Source: Bacillota bacterium (GTDB taxonomy: Bacteria > Bacillota_I > Bacilli_A > RF39 > UBA660). From it: a stretch of DNA of 64,000 bases. A program made the position numbers and the translations under genes. The notes under the pieces were generated by a model. The model saw only the letters and a program-made list of their open reading frames with translations. It had not been told where the DNA came from and did not search any database. The stretch spans positions 434,001 through 498,000 of the forward strand of contig JAEWOE010000006.1 in assembly GCA_023460995.1 (NCBI GenBank), written 5' to 3'. This document shows positions 55,701-62,864 of this stretch, piece after piece. Each line of letters starts with the position of its first letter. Position 1 is the first letter of the stretch.

Positions 55701-56735
55701 AGTCAGGCTACTGAATACCCATGGTCAGTGGTAACAATACAATATAATAGTACTTCTAAACAAAATAGATTTACATCAAAATGGACAGATATTGGTTGGC
55801 CAATTGAACTAGCACCCCCATTAACTATAGAAGAAGTTTTAGTAAGTAATTCAAACCCTAGTAATTTTTCTTACTACGGTACATATTATAAGGCTACTAT
55901 TTCGAATACTGGATATTATAAACTAGAAGCTTGGGGTGCCCAAGGTGGAAACTCAGCAAGTGATAAAATTGGAGGCAAAGGCGCCTATGCATCAGGAACA
56001 GTTTACTTAGAATCTGGAACAATTCTATATGTGTATGTTGGTGGTAGTGGTTCTTATTCCTCAACTGCTGGATACACTCTTGGTGGATTTAATGGCGGAG
56101 GTAAAGGCTACTCAACTACAGCGGTTTATACTGCAGGAAGCGGTGGCGGAGCCACTGATTTTAGATTAGTATCAGGTAATTGGAATGATCAAACATCTTT
56201 GGCAAGTAGAATCATAGTTGCCGCTGGTGGTGGTGGAGCCACTTATGTTGAAAATGGTTATGCTGGCGGAACTTTAGAGGGATATGCCGCAACTGGCGGA
56301 TCAACTGGTGGTACACAGCTTGCAGGAGGAACAGCCGTATCTCTTACTTTAAATGGTACAGATGGTGGTTTTGGCTATGGTGGTAATAGTGCTGCAGATG
56401 CTTCAGCTGGTGGTGGCGCAGGTTATTATGGTGGAGCTGGTGGATCACAAGCAAACTCAAATAATAAAGGTGCACCAGGTGGTTCATCATATATTTCAGG
56501 ATACCTAAACTGTATTGGAGTTACATCAGATACAGATCTTACACCTATAAATCCTGATTTAAAGTCCCTAACTATAGAAGATTCTTACCATTACTCAGGA
56601 ATGATATTTATCGAACCTGTTTTAATAGATGGAAAATCTTCAACAATGCCTAGTATTTCTGGTGGAACAGAGACTGGTCACTCTGGTTATGGTCATGCGC
56701 GAATAACTTTTATAGCGGAAAATTTATCACAATGA
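52794..56735 (+). CDS. Giant BspA-type LRR and glycine-rich surface protein
   Basis: 1313 residues from the ATG behind AAGGAG. The N-terminus, LNNKGMAISGILYSILI and the LFGILTLLASGKY helix end, is shared with the previous gene. The cap has CFDFDYNTGTITGY ... C and VVIPESIDYVPVKFI. About 35 LRR_5-type units of 22-24 residues fill roughly 110-1010 (IGDFAFYEN, IGNYAFAG, IPSSVTSIGESAFVSN). From about 1030 a glycine-rich domain of the ALK/LTK Gly_rich type follows (GYYKLEAWGAQG, VAAGGGG, GGAGYYGGAGG). A large adhesin is likely. It has its own promoter and terminator. Confidence 0.85.
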   Translation: MKLNNKGMAISGILYSILILFLVLLFGILTLLASGKYTFDKIKGDIVKKLSNELESTITDSSCFDFDYNTGTITGYKFTYPQCKREVVIPESIDYVPVKFIAAGAFYGGEQANYNKLTSVDFSNAVYLQEIYGGSSPITGAFASNNISEVNLGTLLSLVSLGNYVFYDNLITSIDLTGVPNLNTISTGMLYGNNIASINLSNLSKVTTIGDFAFYENTLSGNVDLSQLRSLTAIGYYAFAGNNISSVNTNNLSKLKTINVGAFHDNIIESFDFTNLPALDVIGQRAFAYNQLLSVNLSRNSNLTRIGGAAFQRNQIGSLTINAPKLAYLDSAAFQANLLTGTIDLTSSPLLSTISSYAFNYNNISRVKFNGTTIGADAFSYNSFTSVNFNTDIPNITTIGNYAFYYNAGINSVSFNTTPLSTIGDGVFYGASLTSISFPNTVTSIGAYTFSKNSIAGTLDLSQVVGQLSLGKSCFSGNNIASLSLPTSLISVGGGAFNNNQLPAGQANIYARNGDGSINTSVIVSYGGANRGTITIPANVTTIGDYAYNGAGIAGVVFHSGITSIGSYAFSQSAFTSALDLSPMVNLVSIGNYAFAGQEYISTWSSNTYKDVINTAVYNNVTYTYINASMGQSISANGYIAASNVSIGSINFTGLTKLETIGVYAFYGIKAATITGFNSLTSLRTISEAAFRTSGLNGTLDFSTLVNLSTIGKNAFYYTNITGTVNLSNTKLTTIEDYAFAAQSNKSSSVTSLVLPTNLISIGLQSFDYFRADSITFPNTLKTIGNYAFRANNITSLTIPSSVTSIGESAFVSNKIAGTLDLSTAAFTAVSANVFDGNKITSLIIGSNIRSIGAYAFRGNLLTTVTIPTTVTSIGSYAFYGNKIAGSLNLSNANYSFIGSSAFENNQITNLVIGNNIKAIHDNAFKGNYITQVTLGTGVTDIFGGAFENNRISTITIPTNVTSIGNSAFSQATEYPWSVVTIQYNSTSKQNRFTSKWTDIGWPIELAPPLTIEEVLVSNSNPSNFSYYGTYYKATISNTGYYKLEAWGAQGGNSASDKIGGKGAYASGTVYLESGTILYVYVGGSGSYSSTAGYTLGGFNGGGKGYSTTAVYTAGSGGGATDFRLVSGNWNDQTSLASRIIVAAGGGGATYVENGYAGGTLEGYAATGGSTGGTQLAGGTAVSLTLNGTDGGFGYGGNSAADASAGGGAGYYGGAGGSQANSNNKGAPGGSSYISGYLNCIGVTSDTDLTPINPDLKSLTIEDSYHYSGMIFIEPVLIDGKSSTMPSISGGTETGHSGYGHARITFIAENLSQ

Positions 56736-56762
56736 AAGTATATAACTTATATACTTTTTTTT
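56735..56762 (+). terminator. Terminator after the giant LRR gene
   Basis: AAAGTATATAA-CT-TATATACTTT stem with T8. Confidence 0.85.
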
Positions 56763-56803
56763 ATTGTTATTGTATAATGAATATATAATAAGGATGTGTT
56801 AAT

Positions 56804-58069
56804 ATGATAGGTTTGAGACTACCAAAAAGAAAACATATGTCATTAAGTAAAAAATTAAATGCTTATACGGCTCCTGAAAAGGTTTATATACCATTAATTA
56901 GTAGTGGTGATACCGATATAGTTCCACTTGTTAAAAAGGGTGACTATATTTTTAAAGGGCAAGTTTTAGGAAGAAGAAAAGGAAATTTCAGAACTCCTGT
57001 TTTTTCTAGTGTAAGTGGAATTGTAAGTGATTTTAAACTAGTAGATCATCAAAATAAGAAAAAAGTCAACGCGGTTGTAATTGATAATGATTATAAAGAA
57101 AAGATTGATGCTAAACAAATTATAAGAAAAGATTTGAACAAATTATCAAAAGAAGAATTCTTAGAAATTATAGAAAATTGTGGAATTATTGGTATGGGTG
57201 GAGCTGGTTTTCCAACTTATGTTAAATATAATACTGATAAGAAAATTAATACACTTTTGGTCAATGCAGTAGAATGTGAACCATATATAACTGCTGACTA
57301 CACACTTATTAATGAAAAGTGTGAAGAGTTATTAGAAACAATCGACGCAATATTAGATATTAATGATATTAATGAAGCAATTATAGCTATAAAGGTTACT
57401 AATACTGAAATAATAGAATCTCTAAGGAAATATATGGGAAGTTATTTAAAAATTAAAATTGCTGAAGTACCAAATAGATATCCTATGGGATGGGAAAGAA
57501 CATTAATTAAACAAGTTAAAAAATTCACATATAATCGATTACCTATTGAAAAAGGAATAGTGGTTAATAATATTTCTACTATATATGCAATTAGTCAGGC
57601 ATTAAAATTTAATAAACCACTTATTGAAAGAGTTGTAACTTTTACAGGTGAAGGGTTAAATAAACCACAAAATATTTTAGTAAAAGTTGGTACTCCAGTT
57701 ACAGAGATAATTAATTTTATTGGTGGTAAGAAAAAAGATACTATTATGGTAGCAGGCGGACCAATGATGGGTAATGTAGCTGATGATGATTTAGTAGTTA
57801 CAGCAGATTTAAATTGTGTTTTGGTTTTACCTGATGGTGATGAGAAAATTAGAAAAGAATGTTTGAGATGTGGGAAATGTATAACTGTTTGCCCAGTTAA
57901 AATATGTCCTGTGCTTATCAAAGACAATATTAATAATATAGATAGCCTAAAAGAATACCGTCCAGAAAGATGTATAGAATGTGGATTATGTTCATATGTA
58001 TGTCCATCAAAAATTGAATTACGTGATTTTGTAAAAGCTGGTAAATTTAAAATTAATGAGAGGAGATAA
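56804..58069 (+). CDS. rnfC: Rnf complex subunit RnfC
   Basis: 421 residues. Peripheral NADH/FMN and Fe-S subunit of the ion-translocating ferredoxin:NAD oxidoreductase. It has an N-terminal lipoyl-like beta region, the NADH/FMN domain with GMGGAGFPTYVKY and NAVECEPYITADY, and the SLBB-like NYGxP-type region near 290. Two 4Fe-4S motifs at the end read CLRCGKCITVC...CP and CIECGLCSYVCP. These clusters separate it from NqrA. It is the first gene of the operon, with a TATAAT -10 near 56783. Confidence 0.95.
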   Translation: MIGLRLPKRKHMSLSKKLNAYTAPEKVYIPLISSGDTDIVPLVKKGDYIFKGQVLGRRKGNFRTPVFSSVSGIVSDFKLVDHQNKKKVNAVVIDNDYKEKIDAKQIIRKDLNKLSKEEFLEIIENCGIIGMGGAGFPTYVKYNTDKKINTLLVNAVECEPYITADYTLINEKCEELLETIDAILDINDINEAIIAIKVTNTEIIESLRKYMGSYLKIKIAEVPNRYPMGWERTLIKQVKKFTYNRLPIEKGIVVNNISTIYAISQALKFNKPLIERVVTFTGEGLNKPQNILVKVGTPVTEIINFIGGKKKDTIMVAGGPMMGNVADDDLVVTADLNCVLVLPDGDEKIRKECLRCGKCITVCPVKICPVLIKDNINNIDSLKEYRPERCIECGLCSYVCPSKIELRDFVKAGKFKINERR

Positions 58070-58072
58070 TAT

Positions 58073-59884
58073 ATGGGACCGTTTATAAGAATTAAAAATA
58101 CGACTACTAAAATGATGCTTAATGTAGTAATTGCATTATTACCTATTATATTATTTTCTTTTTATAAAAATGGAATAGTACCTTATCAAAAGGGATACAC
58201 TGATGTGGTTGGAATGCTATATCCATTAATATTTATATTAACTGGAGCTTTAACAACGTTTATTATTGAAACAGTATATTTAAGTATATTTAATAAAGAA
58301 AAGAGTAGTTTAAAAAAAATAATAACTAGTTCATATGCTTATATGCCTGGATTATTTTTAGCTTTAATTTTACCTATTAATACACCAATTTCTGTATTAA
58401 TAGTAGGCTGTTTTTTCGCAACTTTTATAGGCAAAATATTATTTGGTGGATTTGGACAAAATGTCTTTAATCCAGCATTAATAGGTTGTTTGTTTATCAT
58501 GAGTGCTTATGCACTTACAATAACAAATAATGGAGGCTACTTAAATAGTTACGAAGTAGATACTATTAGTTCAGCAACACCTCTTTCTAATCTCGCTACA
58601 TTAAGTGGTGTTGGAACATATGAGGAAGTTGTTGAACCATTTGGTAGTCTATGGAATTTCTTTTTTGGAACAATACCAGGTGCAGTAGGAGAGACTAGTG
58701 CATTACTTTGCCTATTAGCTTTTATATATTTAACTATAACTAAGACTATTAAATGGCGAATACCTTTCGTATATCTAGCAACTGTATTTGTTATAACTTT
58801 TGGTATTGGATTATATAATGGAGTTGGTTTATGGTATCCACTTTTTGAAGTATTAAGTGGAGGACTTATGTTTGGAGCTGTCTTTATGGCTACCGATCCA
58901 GTTACAAGCCCAGTAACTACTAAAGGGCAGTTAATATATGGTCTATGTTTAGGACTTTTAACTGTAATGTTTAGATATTTAACCCCTTATCCAGAAGGTG
59001 TATTAACAAGTATTCTTACAATGAATATGTTAGTATTTATCATAGATAAAATTGGTGTAAAAAGTAATTTTGATGTTAAAAAAATATTTATACCTTTTAT
59101 TACATTAATAACTATAATAGGAATTATGACTTTAATAATCGCAGACAAATACAATGTTGATAATACTGTAAGTGATCCTAATTTTGATATTATAGATATT
59201 AAACAAAATGGTGACGATATAGTTTATACGGTTACACAAAAAGGATATTCAAGTAATATAAAATTAGAAATATCTATAAATAAAGGAAAAATAACAGCTG
59301 CAAGTGTTGTAAATCAGGGTGATTCTTTCTTTAGTAAAGTAACTGATGCAAAATATATAGATAAACTATTAAATGAGCAAGAAAACTTGGAAAATTGTGA
59401 TACAGTAAGTGGTGCAACAATATCATCTACTGCTGTTAAAAAGGCATTTATTAATACGTTAAATGATTATAATAACGATGGTTATAAGAATTTTAATGGT
59501 AGTGATAAACCTGATAAAGAAGAGGATAATACAAAACCAGATAATACTGATTTTGTAATAAACTCAAAAGTGCAGGTTGATACTAAAGTAGTTTATAATG
59601 TAAACCAAAAAAGTTTTGGTGGATTTATGAATTTAGAAATAACTATTGAAAATAATACTGTAACAGTTATTAATATTATTAGTTATAATGATACTTGTGT
59701 ATCTAGTGCCAATACAAATGAACACTATAGCTGTCCAAGATATATGTTAGATGGTTACGTTAACGAAGTAATAGCTAATAATAATACTGATACGGTAAGT
59801 GGTGCAACAATGTCATCTTCGGCAATAAAAAATAGCGTTACAAATGTCCTAAATGATTATAGAGGTATAACAAATGAAGGATAA
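58073..59884 (+). CDS. rnfD: RnfD fused to two RnfG-type FMN-binding domains
   Basis: 603 residues; ordinary RnfD has about 320. Residues 1-357 are RnfD, with about nine to ten helices, GGFGQNVFNPALIG and the flavin-attachment motif ISSAT (Thr169). Then come two FMN_bind domains outside the membrane, each ending in the covalent-flavin motif DTVSGAT (Thr449 and Thr579), joined by a Lys/Asp/Pro-rich linker at about 475-495. This places the RnfG domains on RnfD. AGGAGA precedes the ATG three bases after rnfC. No ApbE flavin transferase is present in the window. Confidence 0.93.
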   Translation: MGPFIRIKNTTTKMMLNVVIALLPIILFSFYKNGIVPYQKGYTDVVGMLYPLIFILTGALTTFIIETVYLSIFNKEKSSLKKIITSSYAYMPGLFLALILPINTPISVLIVGCFFATFIGKILFGGFGQNVFNPALIGCLFIMSAYALTITNNGGYLNSYEVDTISSATPLSNLATLSGVGTYEEVVEPFGSLWNFFFGTIPGAVGETSALLCLLAFIYLTITKTIKWRIPFVYLATVFVITFGIGLYNGVGLWYPLFEVLSGGLMFGAVFMATDPVTSPVTTKGQLIYGLCLGLLTVMFRYLTPYPEGVLTSILTMNMLVFIIDKIGVKSNFDVKKIFIPFITLITIIGIMTLIIADKYNVDNTVSDPNFDIIDIKQNGDDIVYTVTQKGYSSNIKLEISINKGKITAASVVNQGDSFFSKVTDAKYIDKLLNEQENLENCDTVSGATISSTAVKKAFINTLNDYNNDGYKNFNGSDKPDKEEDNTKPDNTDFVINSKVQVDTKVVYNVNQKSFGGFMNLEITIENNTVTVINIISYNDTCVSSANTNEHYSCPRYMLDGYVNEVIANNNTDTVSGATMSSSAIKNSVTNVLNDYRGITNEG

Positions 59885-59975
59885 TGTTAAAGGAATATTA
59901 GTTTTAACTACTACAGCATTTATATGTTCATTACTTTTATATTTAGTAATTAACTTAGTTGGAGGCAATATATGA
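59874..59975 (+). CDS. Micro-protein resembling the RnfG membrane anchor
   Basis: 33 residues: MKDNVKGILVLTTTAFICS, a helix, then LVGGNI. AGAGGT stands seven bases before the ATG. The gene overlaps the end of rnfD by 11 bases and shares ATGA with the start of rnfE, so it is held within a coupled chain and is probably translated. It sits where rnfG is normally placed, between rnfD and rnfE, and looks like the N-terminal anchor of RnfG without its FMN domain. Confidence 0.7.
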   Translation: MKDNVKGILVLTTTAFICSLLLYLVINLVGGNI

Positions 59976-60613
59976 AAACAATACTTAATGGTGTCATAAA
60001 AGACAATCCTACATTTGTATTACTTTTAGGATTATGTCCAGTACTAGCTGTAACAAAGACAGTTGAGAATGCTTATTTAATGGGAATATGCGTACTTGTA
60101 GTACTAGTGTTTTCCATGTTTATCATATCTTTAATAAGAAAAGTAGTAACAGATAGTGTTAGAATACCTGTTTATATACTAATTATAGGCACATTCGTAA
60201 CTATTGTAGAACTATTATTAAAAGAGTATATACCAAGTTTATATTCAGCACTTGGTATATACTTACCACTTATTGTTGTTAACTGCATTGTTCTAGGTAG
60301 AGCAATGATAGTAGCAAGTAAGGAAAACGTTGGTAAAAGTATATTAGACGCAATAGGTATAGGATTAGGTTTTCTAGTTTCCATAACTTTAGTAGCATTT
60401 GTAAGAGAAATACTTAGTAGTAATACTATCACTTTTATGGATAATATATCTTCATTTACAGGGTATAGAGCAATATATAAAAATGTATTACCTGAAACAA
60501 GTTTTTTTCCAATGACTACATTTGGAACAAGTGCTGGTGCATTTTTAACACTCGCTTTCCTAATAGCTCTTTTTAATAAAATAAAAGGAGGTAAGAAAAA
60601 TGAATCTAATTAG
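59972..60613 (+). CDS. rnfE: Rnf complex subunit RnfE
   Basis: 213 residues with about six helices. Signatures are NPTFVLLLGLCPVLAVT and SALGIYLPLIVVNCIVLGRA. RnfE and RnfA form inverted-topology partners in the membrane core that hold an Fe centre through conserved Cys (LCP and NC), both present. TTGGAGG precedes the ATG. It overlaps rnfA by 14 bases. Confidence 0.95.
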   Translation: MKTILNGVIKDNPTFVLLLGLCPVLAVTKTVENAYLMGICVLVVLVFSMFIISLIRKVVTDSVRIPVYILIIGTFVTIVELLLKEYIPSLYSALGIYLPLIVVNCIVLGRAMIVASKENVGKSILDAIGIGLGFLVSITLVAFVREILSSNTITFMDNISSFTGYRAIYKNVLPETSFFPMTTFGTSAGAFLTLAFLIALFNKIKGGKKNESN

Positions 60614-61169
60614 TTTATTTATTACTGGTTTATTAACTAGTAATGTAGTTTTAAATAAATTCTTAGGAATATGTCCATTTGTAGGTACAAGTAATAAATC
60701 AAAAAATGCTATTTATATGGGAATATCAGTTACCATAGTAACAGTTATTTCAAGTATAATTACATATTTAATTTATACCTATATTTTAATACCAACCGAT
60801 ACTACATATTTAAAAACTATAATGTTTATATTAGTAATTGCTTCAATGGTTCAATTACTAGAGATATTATTAAAGAGATATATGCCAAAAATACATAGTG
60901 CATTAGGTTTATATCTGCCACTTATAACTACTAATTGTGCAGTACTTGGTATTACACTTTTAAATATTTCAAATGATTATAATTTCTATGAAATGTTAAT
61001 CTATAGTATTTCTGCTAGTTTAGGTTTTACATTAGTAATATATATATTTTCTACAATTAGAGAACGTATAGAAAATAGTGATATTCCAGAATGTTTTAAA
61101 GGAATACCAATTGCACTAATAACTGCCGCTATTATGGCACTAGTATTTTCTAGATATACGGGTATATGA
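60600..61169 (+). CDS. rnfA: Rnf complex subunit RnfA
   Basis: 189 residues with about six helices. Signatures are NVVLNKFLGICPFVGTS and SALGLYLPLITTNCAVLG, with the two membrane Cys kept. It begins inside the end of rnfE, with GGAGGT before the ATG. Its stop overlaps the start of a Cys-rich micro-gene in ATGA. Confidence 0.95.
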   Translation: MNLISLFITGLLTSNVVLNKFLGICPFVGTSNKSKNAIYMGISVTIVTVISSIITYLIYTYILIPTDTTYLKTIMFILVIASMVQLLEILLKRYMPKIHSALGLYLPLITTNCAVLGITLLNISNDYNFYEMLIYSISASLGFTLVIYIFSTIRERIENSDIPECFKGIPIALITAAIMALVFSRYTGI

Positions 61170-61294
61170 TAGCTTACTTTTTATTAGTATTACTATTTGT
61201 GTTATTATTAATGTTATCTAAAAAAGCAAACATTAATAATAACAATCACTGTGAAAATTGTAATACATGTGCAAAGAAAGGAAAATGTGAATAA
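61166..61294 (+). CDS. Cys-rich membrane micro-protein in the rnf operon
   Basis: 42 residues. One helix (about 2-17) is followed by a short polar stretch and the motif C-x2-C-x2-C-x5-C at residues 29, 32, 35 and 41 (HCENCNTCAKKGKCE). Four-base overlap with rnfA and one-base overlap with rnfB show translational coupling. The Cys pattern could hold an Fe-S cluster or zinc. It resembles FeoB-associated Cys-rich proteins only in general form. A role as an electron relay in Rnf is inference. Confidence 0.7.
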   Translation: MIAYFLLVLLFVLLLMLSKKANINNNNHCENCNTCAKKGKCE

Positions 61295-61557
61295 TGAGTG
61301 GAATAATTATACTTACATTAACTTCTTTTATAATTAGTGTAATACTTGTTACAGTATATAGTAAATTAAAAAAACAAGATGAAGAGATACACGAAATATT
61401 AAAGCATCTTCCAAGTGTAAATTGCAGTTTGTGTGGCTATGGTACATGTGAAGGAATGGCAAACGCCATGCTACAAGATAAAGAGCAGTACAAAAAATGT
61501 AAAATTCTTCGTGGTAATAAACTAGAAGAAATGAAGGAATTTTTAAGTAGGGAGTGA
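61294..61557 (+). CDS. rnfB: Minimal RnfB, membrane helix plus one Fe-S domain
   Basis: 87 residues; RnfB usually has 170 or more, and over 260 in many anaerobes. The N-terminal helix (about 3-23) and the Fes domain remain: LPSVNCSLCGYGTC with Cys44, 47, 52 and 69, spacing C-x2-C-x4-C-x16-C. The ferredoxin-like 2[4Fe-4S] region that should follow is absent; the frame stops at MKEFLSRE. Either the complex uses a separate ferredoxin or another subunit takes this role. Confidence 0.88.
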   Translation: MSGIIILTLTSFIISVILVTVYSKLKKQDEEIHEILKHLPSVNCSLCGYGTCEGMANAMLQDKEQYKKCKILRGNKLEEMKEFLSRE

Positions 61558-61561
61558 GACT

Positions 61562-61975
61562 ATGCCAAAGTATATATGTGATAAATGTTCAAGAGATTAT
61601 ACAGGAAACTTTTGCCCAAATTGTGGAGATAAGAGAACAAAAAAAGACGAAGAGGAAATGACTGACACTGAAATAATAGCTGATATGTTAGAAGATACTA
61701 AGGAAAGTCTATCTAAAAAGATTAAGTCGATAAGTAAAAGAAGAATAATGGGAATTGTTCTTTTACTTATTGCAGTATTTTTCTTTTTTCTAGCAATGTA
61801 TCAAAAAAATGCTTATTATAATGATGGGAATAAGAAGGTTAATGCTTATGTTGAAGAAGACGTATATAATTATCTAATAAATTCAAATTATTTTATTGGA
61901 TATATGTCTTTATCAGGAACATTTATAATAAGTGGTATTTTAGTTATTATATTAGAACCAAAAAAGAGAAATTAA
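61562..61975 (+). CDS. Zinc-ribbon membrane protein
   Basis: 137 residues. An N-terminal zinc ribbon (ICDKCSRDYTGNFCPNCG) is followed by an acidic helix, a first membrane helix at about 65-83, an outer loop and a second helix at about 110-130. No family is assigned. It starts four bases after rnfB and is likely part of the rnf transcript, though it may be unrelated to Rnf. It ends in a bidirectional terminator facing sigK. Confidence 0.7.
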   Translation: MPKYICDKCSRDYTGNFCPNCGDKRTKKDEEEMTDTEIIADMLEDTKESLSKKIKSISKRRIMGIVLLLIAVFFFFLAMYQKNAYYNDGNKKVNAYVEEDVYNYLINSNYFIGYMSLSGTFIISGILVIILEPKKRN

Positions 61976-61986
61976 TTCTCTTTTTT
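61961..61986. terminator. Bidirectional terminator between the rnf operon and sigK
   Basis: AAAAAGAGAA-TTAA-TTCTCTTTTT hairpin overlapping both stops. Confidence 0.85.
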
Positions 61987-62670
61987 ATTGCGTAAAAACT
62001 CTCTTAATATTTTAGTTAGTGCTCTTTTTTCGATTCTGGAAACATAACTTCTAGATATTCCTAATTCTTTAGCAATCTCTTTTTGAGTTACTTCATCTCT
62101 TTTATCTAAACCGTATCTTCTAACTAAAATATCTTTTTCACGATCATTAAGTAACTTAAAATATTCTTTCATTGAATTGATATTATCTTGTTTATATATA
62201 TCTAAAGCATAGTCTGGTTTTGGAGTTTTAAGAACATCTAAGAATGTTATTTCATTACCTTCTTTATCAAAACCGATACTTTCACTTAAACTAATATTTT
62301 TTGAATTTTTCTTATCTCCTCTATAAAACATGAGTATTTCATTTTCAATACACCTAGCTGCATAAGTAGTAAGTCTTATACCTTTACTTGGTTTATATGA
62401 ATCAACACCTTTTATTAATCCAATAGTACCTATACTTATTAAATCATCTAAACTATCCTTTTTATTATCATATTTTTTAACTATATGCGCTACTAATCGC
62501 AAATTATGCTCAATTAGTTTATTTCTCGCGTCTTTATTACCAGTTAAGCATCGATTGACACAGTCCTCTTCCTCTTCTTTAGATAGAGGATCAGGAAATA
62601 TATTATTAGAGTAGGCACAAGCGAAAATAGAAAAGTCTTTAAATAATAAATCTAATATTTTTTTAAACAT
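61972..62670 (-). CDS. sigK: Sporulation sigma factor SigK (SigE/SigK family)
   Basis: 232 residues from the ATG behind GAGGTG; a TTG at 62682 precedes the ribosome site. The N-terminus has a hydrophobic stretch (IFACAYSNNIFPDPLS) like SigK. Region 2 reads NLRLVAHIVKKYDN, DLISIGTIGLIKGVDSYKPS and YAARCIENEILMFYR. Region 4 reads QKEIAKELGISRSYVSRIEKR. In Bacillus SigK drives late mother-cell spore genes. The gene is one intact frame, not split by a skin-type element. A CATATATT string near 62690 on its strand could be a sigma-E-like -10, but this is weak. Confidence 0.9.
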   Translation of the reverse strand: MFKKILDLLFKDFSIFACAYSNNIFPDPLSKEEEEDCVNRCLTGNKDARNKLIEHNLRLVAHIVKKYDNKKDSLDDLISIGTIGLIKGVDSYKPSKGIRLTTYAARCIENEILMFYRGDKKNSKNISLSESIGFDKEGNEITFLDVLKTPKPDYALDIYKQDNINSMKEYFKLLNDREKDILVRRYGLDKRDEVTQKEIAKELGISRSYVSRIEKRALTKILREFLRNKKEN

Positions 62671-62703
62671 ATAACACCTCAATAAAATATATGCAGTTTA
62701 AAT

Positions 62704-62723
62704 CATAACATTATAGTGTTATG
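62704..62723. repeat. Inverted repeat between sigK and the lipoprotein gene
   Basis: CATAACA-6-TGTTATG, a seven-base perfect dyad in the 190-base divergent region. It may be an operator; no regulator is recognised for it. Confidence 0.5.
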
Positions 62724-62864
62724 AGATATATCGACAATATACGATAAATCATCTGTAAAAGTAAATTTTGAGTAAACATTATGTTTTTTTATGTAAATAA
62801 ATTATTTACTGTTGAATAAGATAATTTAGTATGTTAATATGTAGTTGGAATAGGAGGAATAATG

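Noticed and set aside
52794..56735. CRISPR-like or tandem DNA repeats
   Set aside because: The periodicity of about 66-72 bases is coding: one open frame with BspA-type LRR units that diverge at DNA level.
58073..61557. Na+-NQR operon
   Set aside because: RnfC with two 4Fe-4S motifs and an RnfB Fes domain are present; NqrA and NqrF features are absent.
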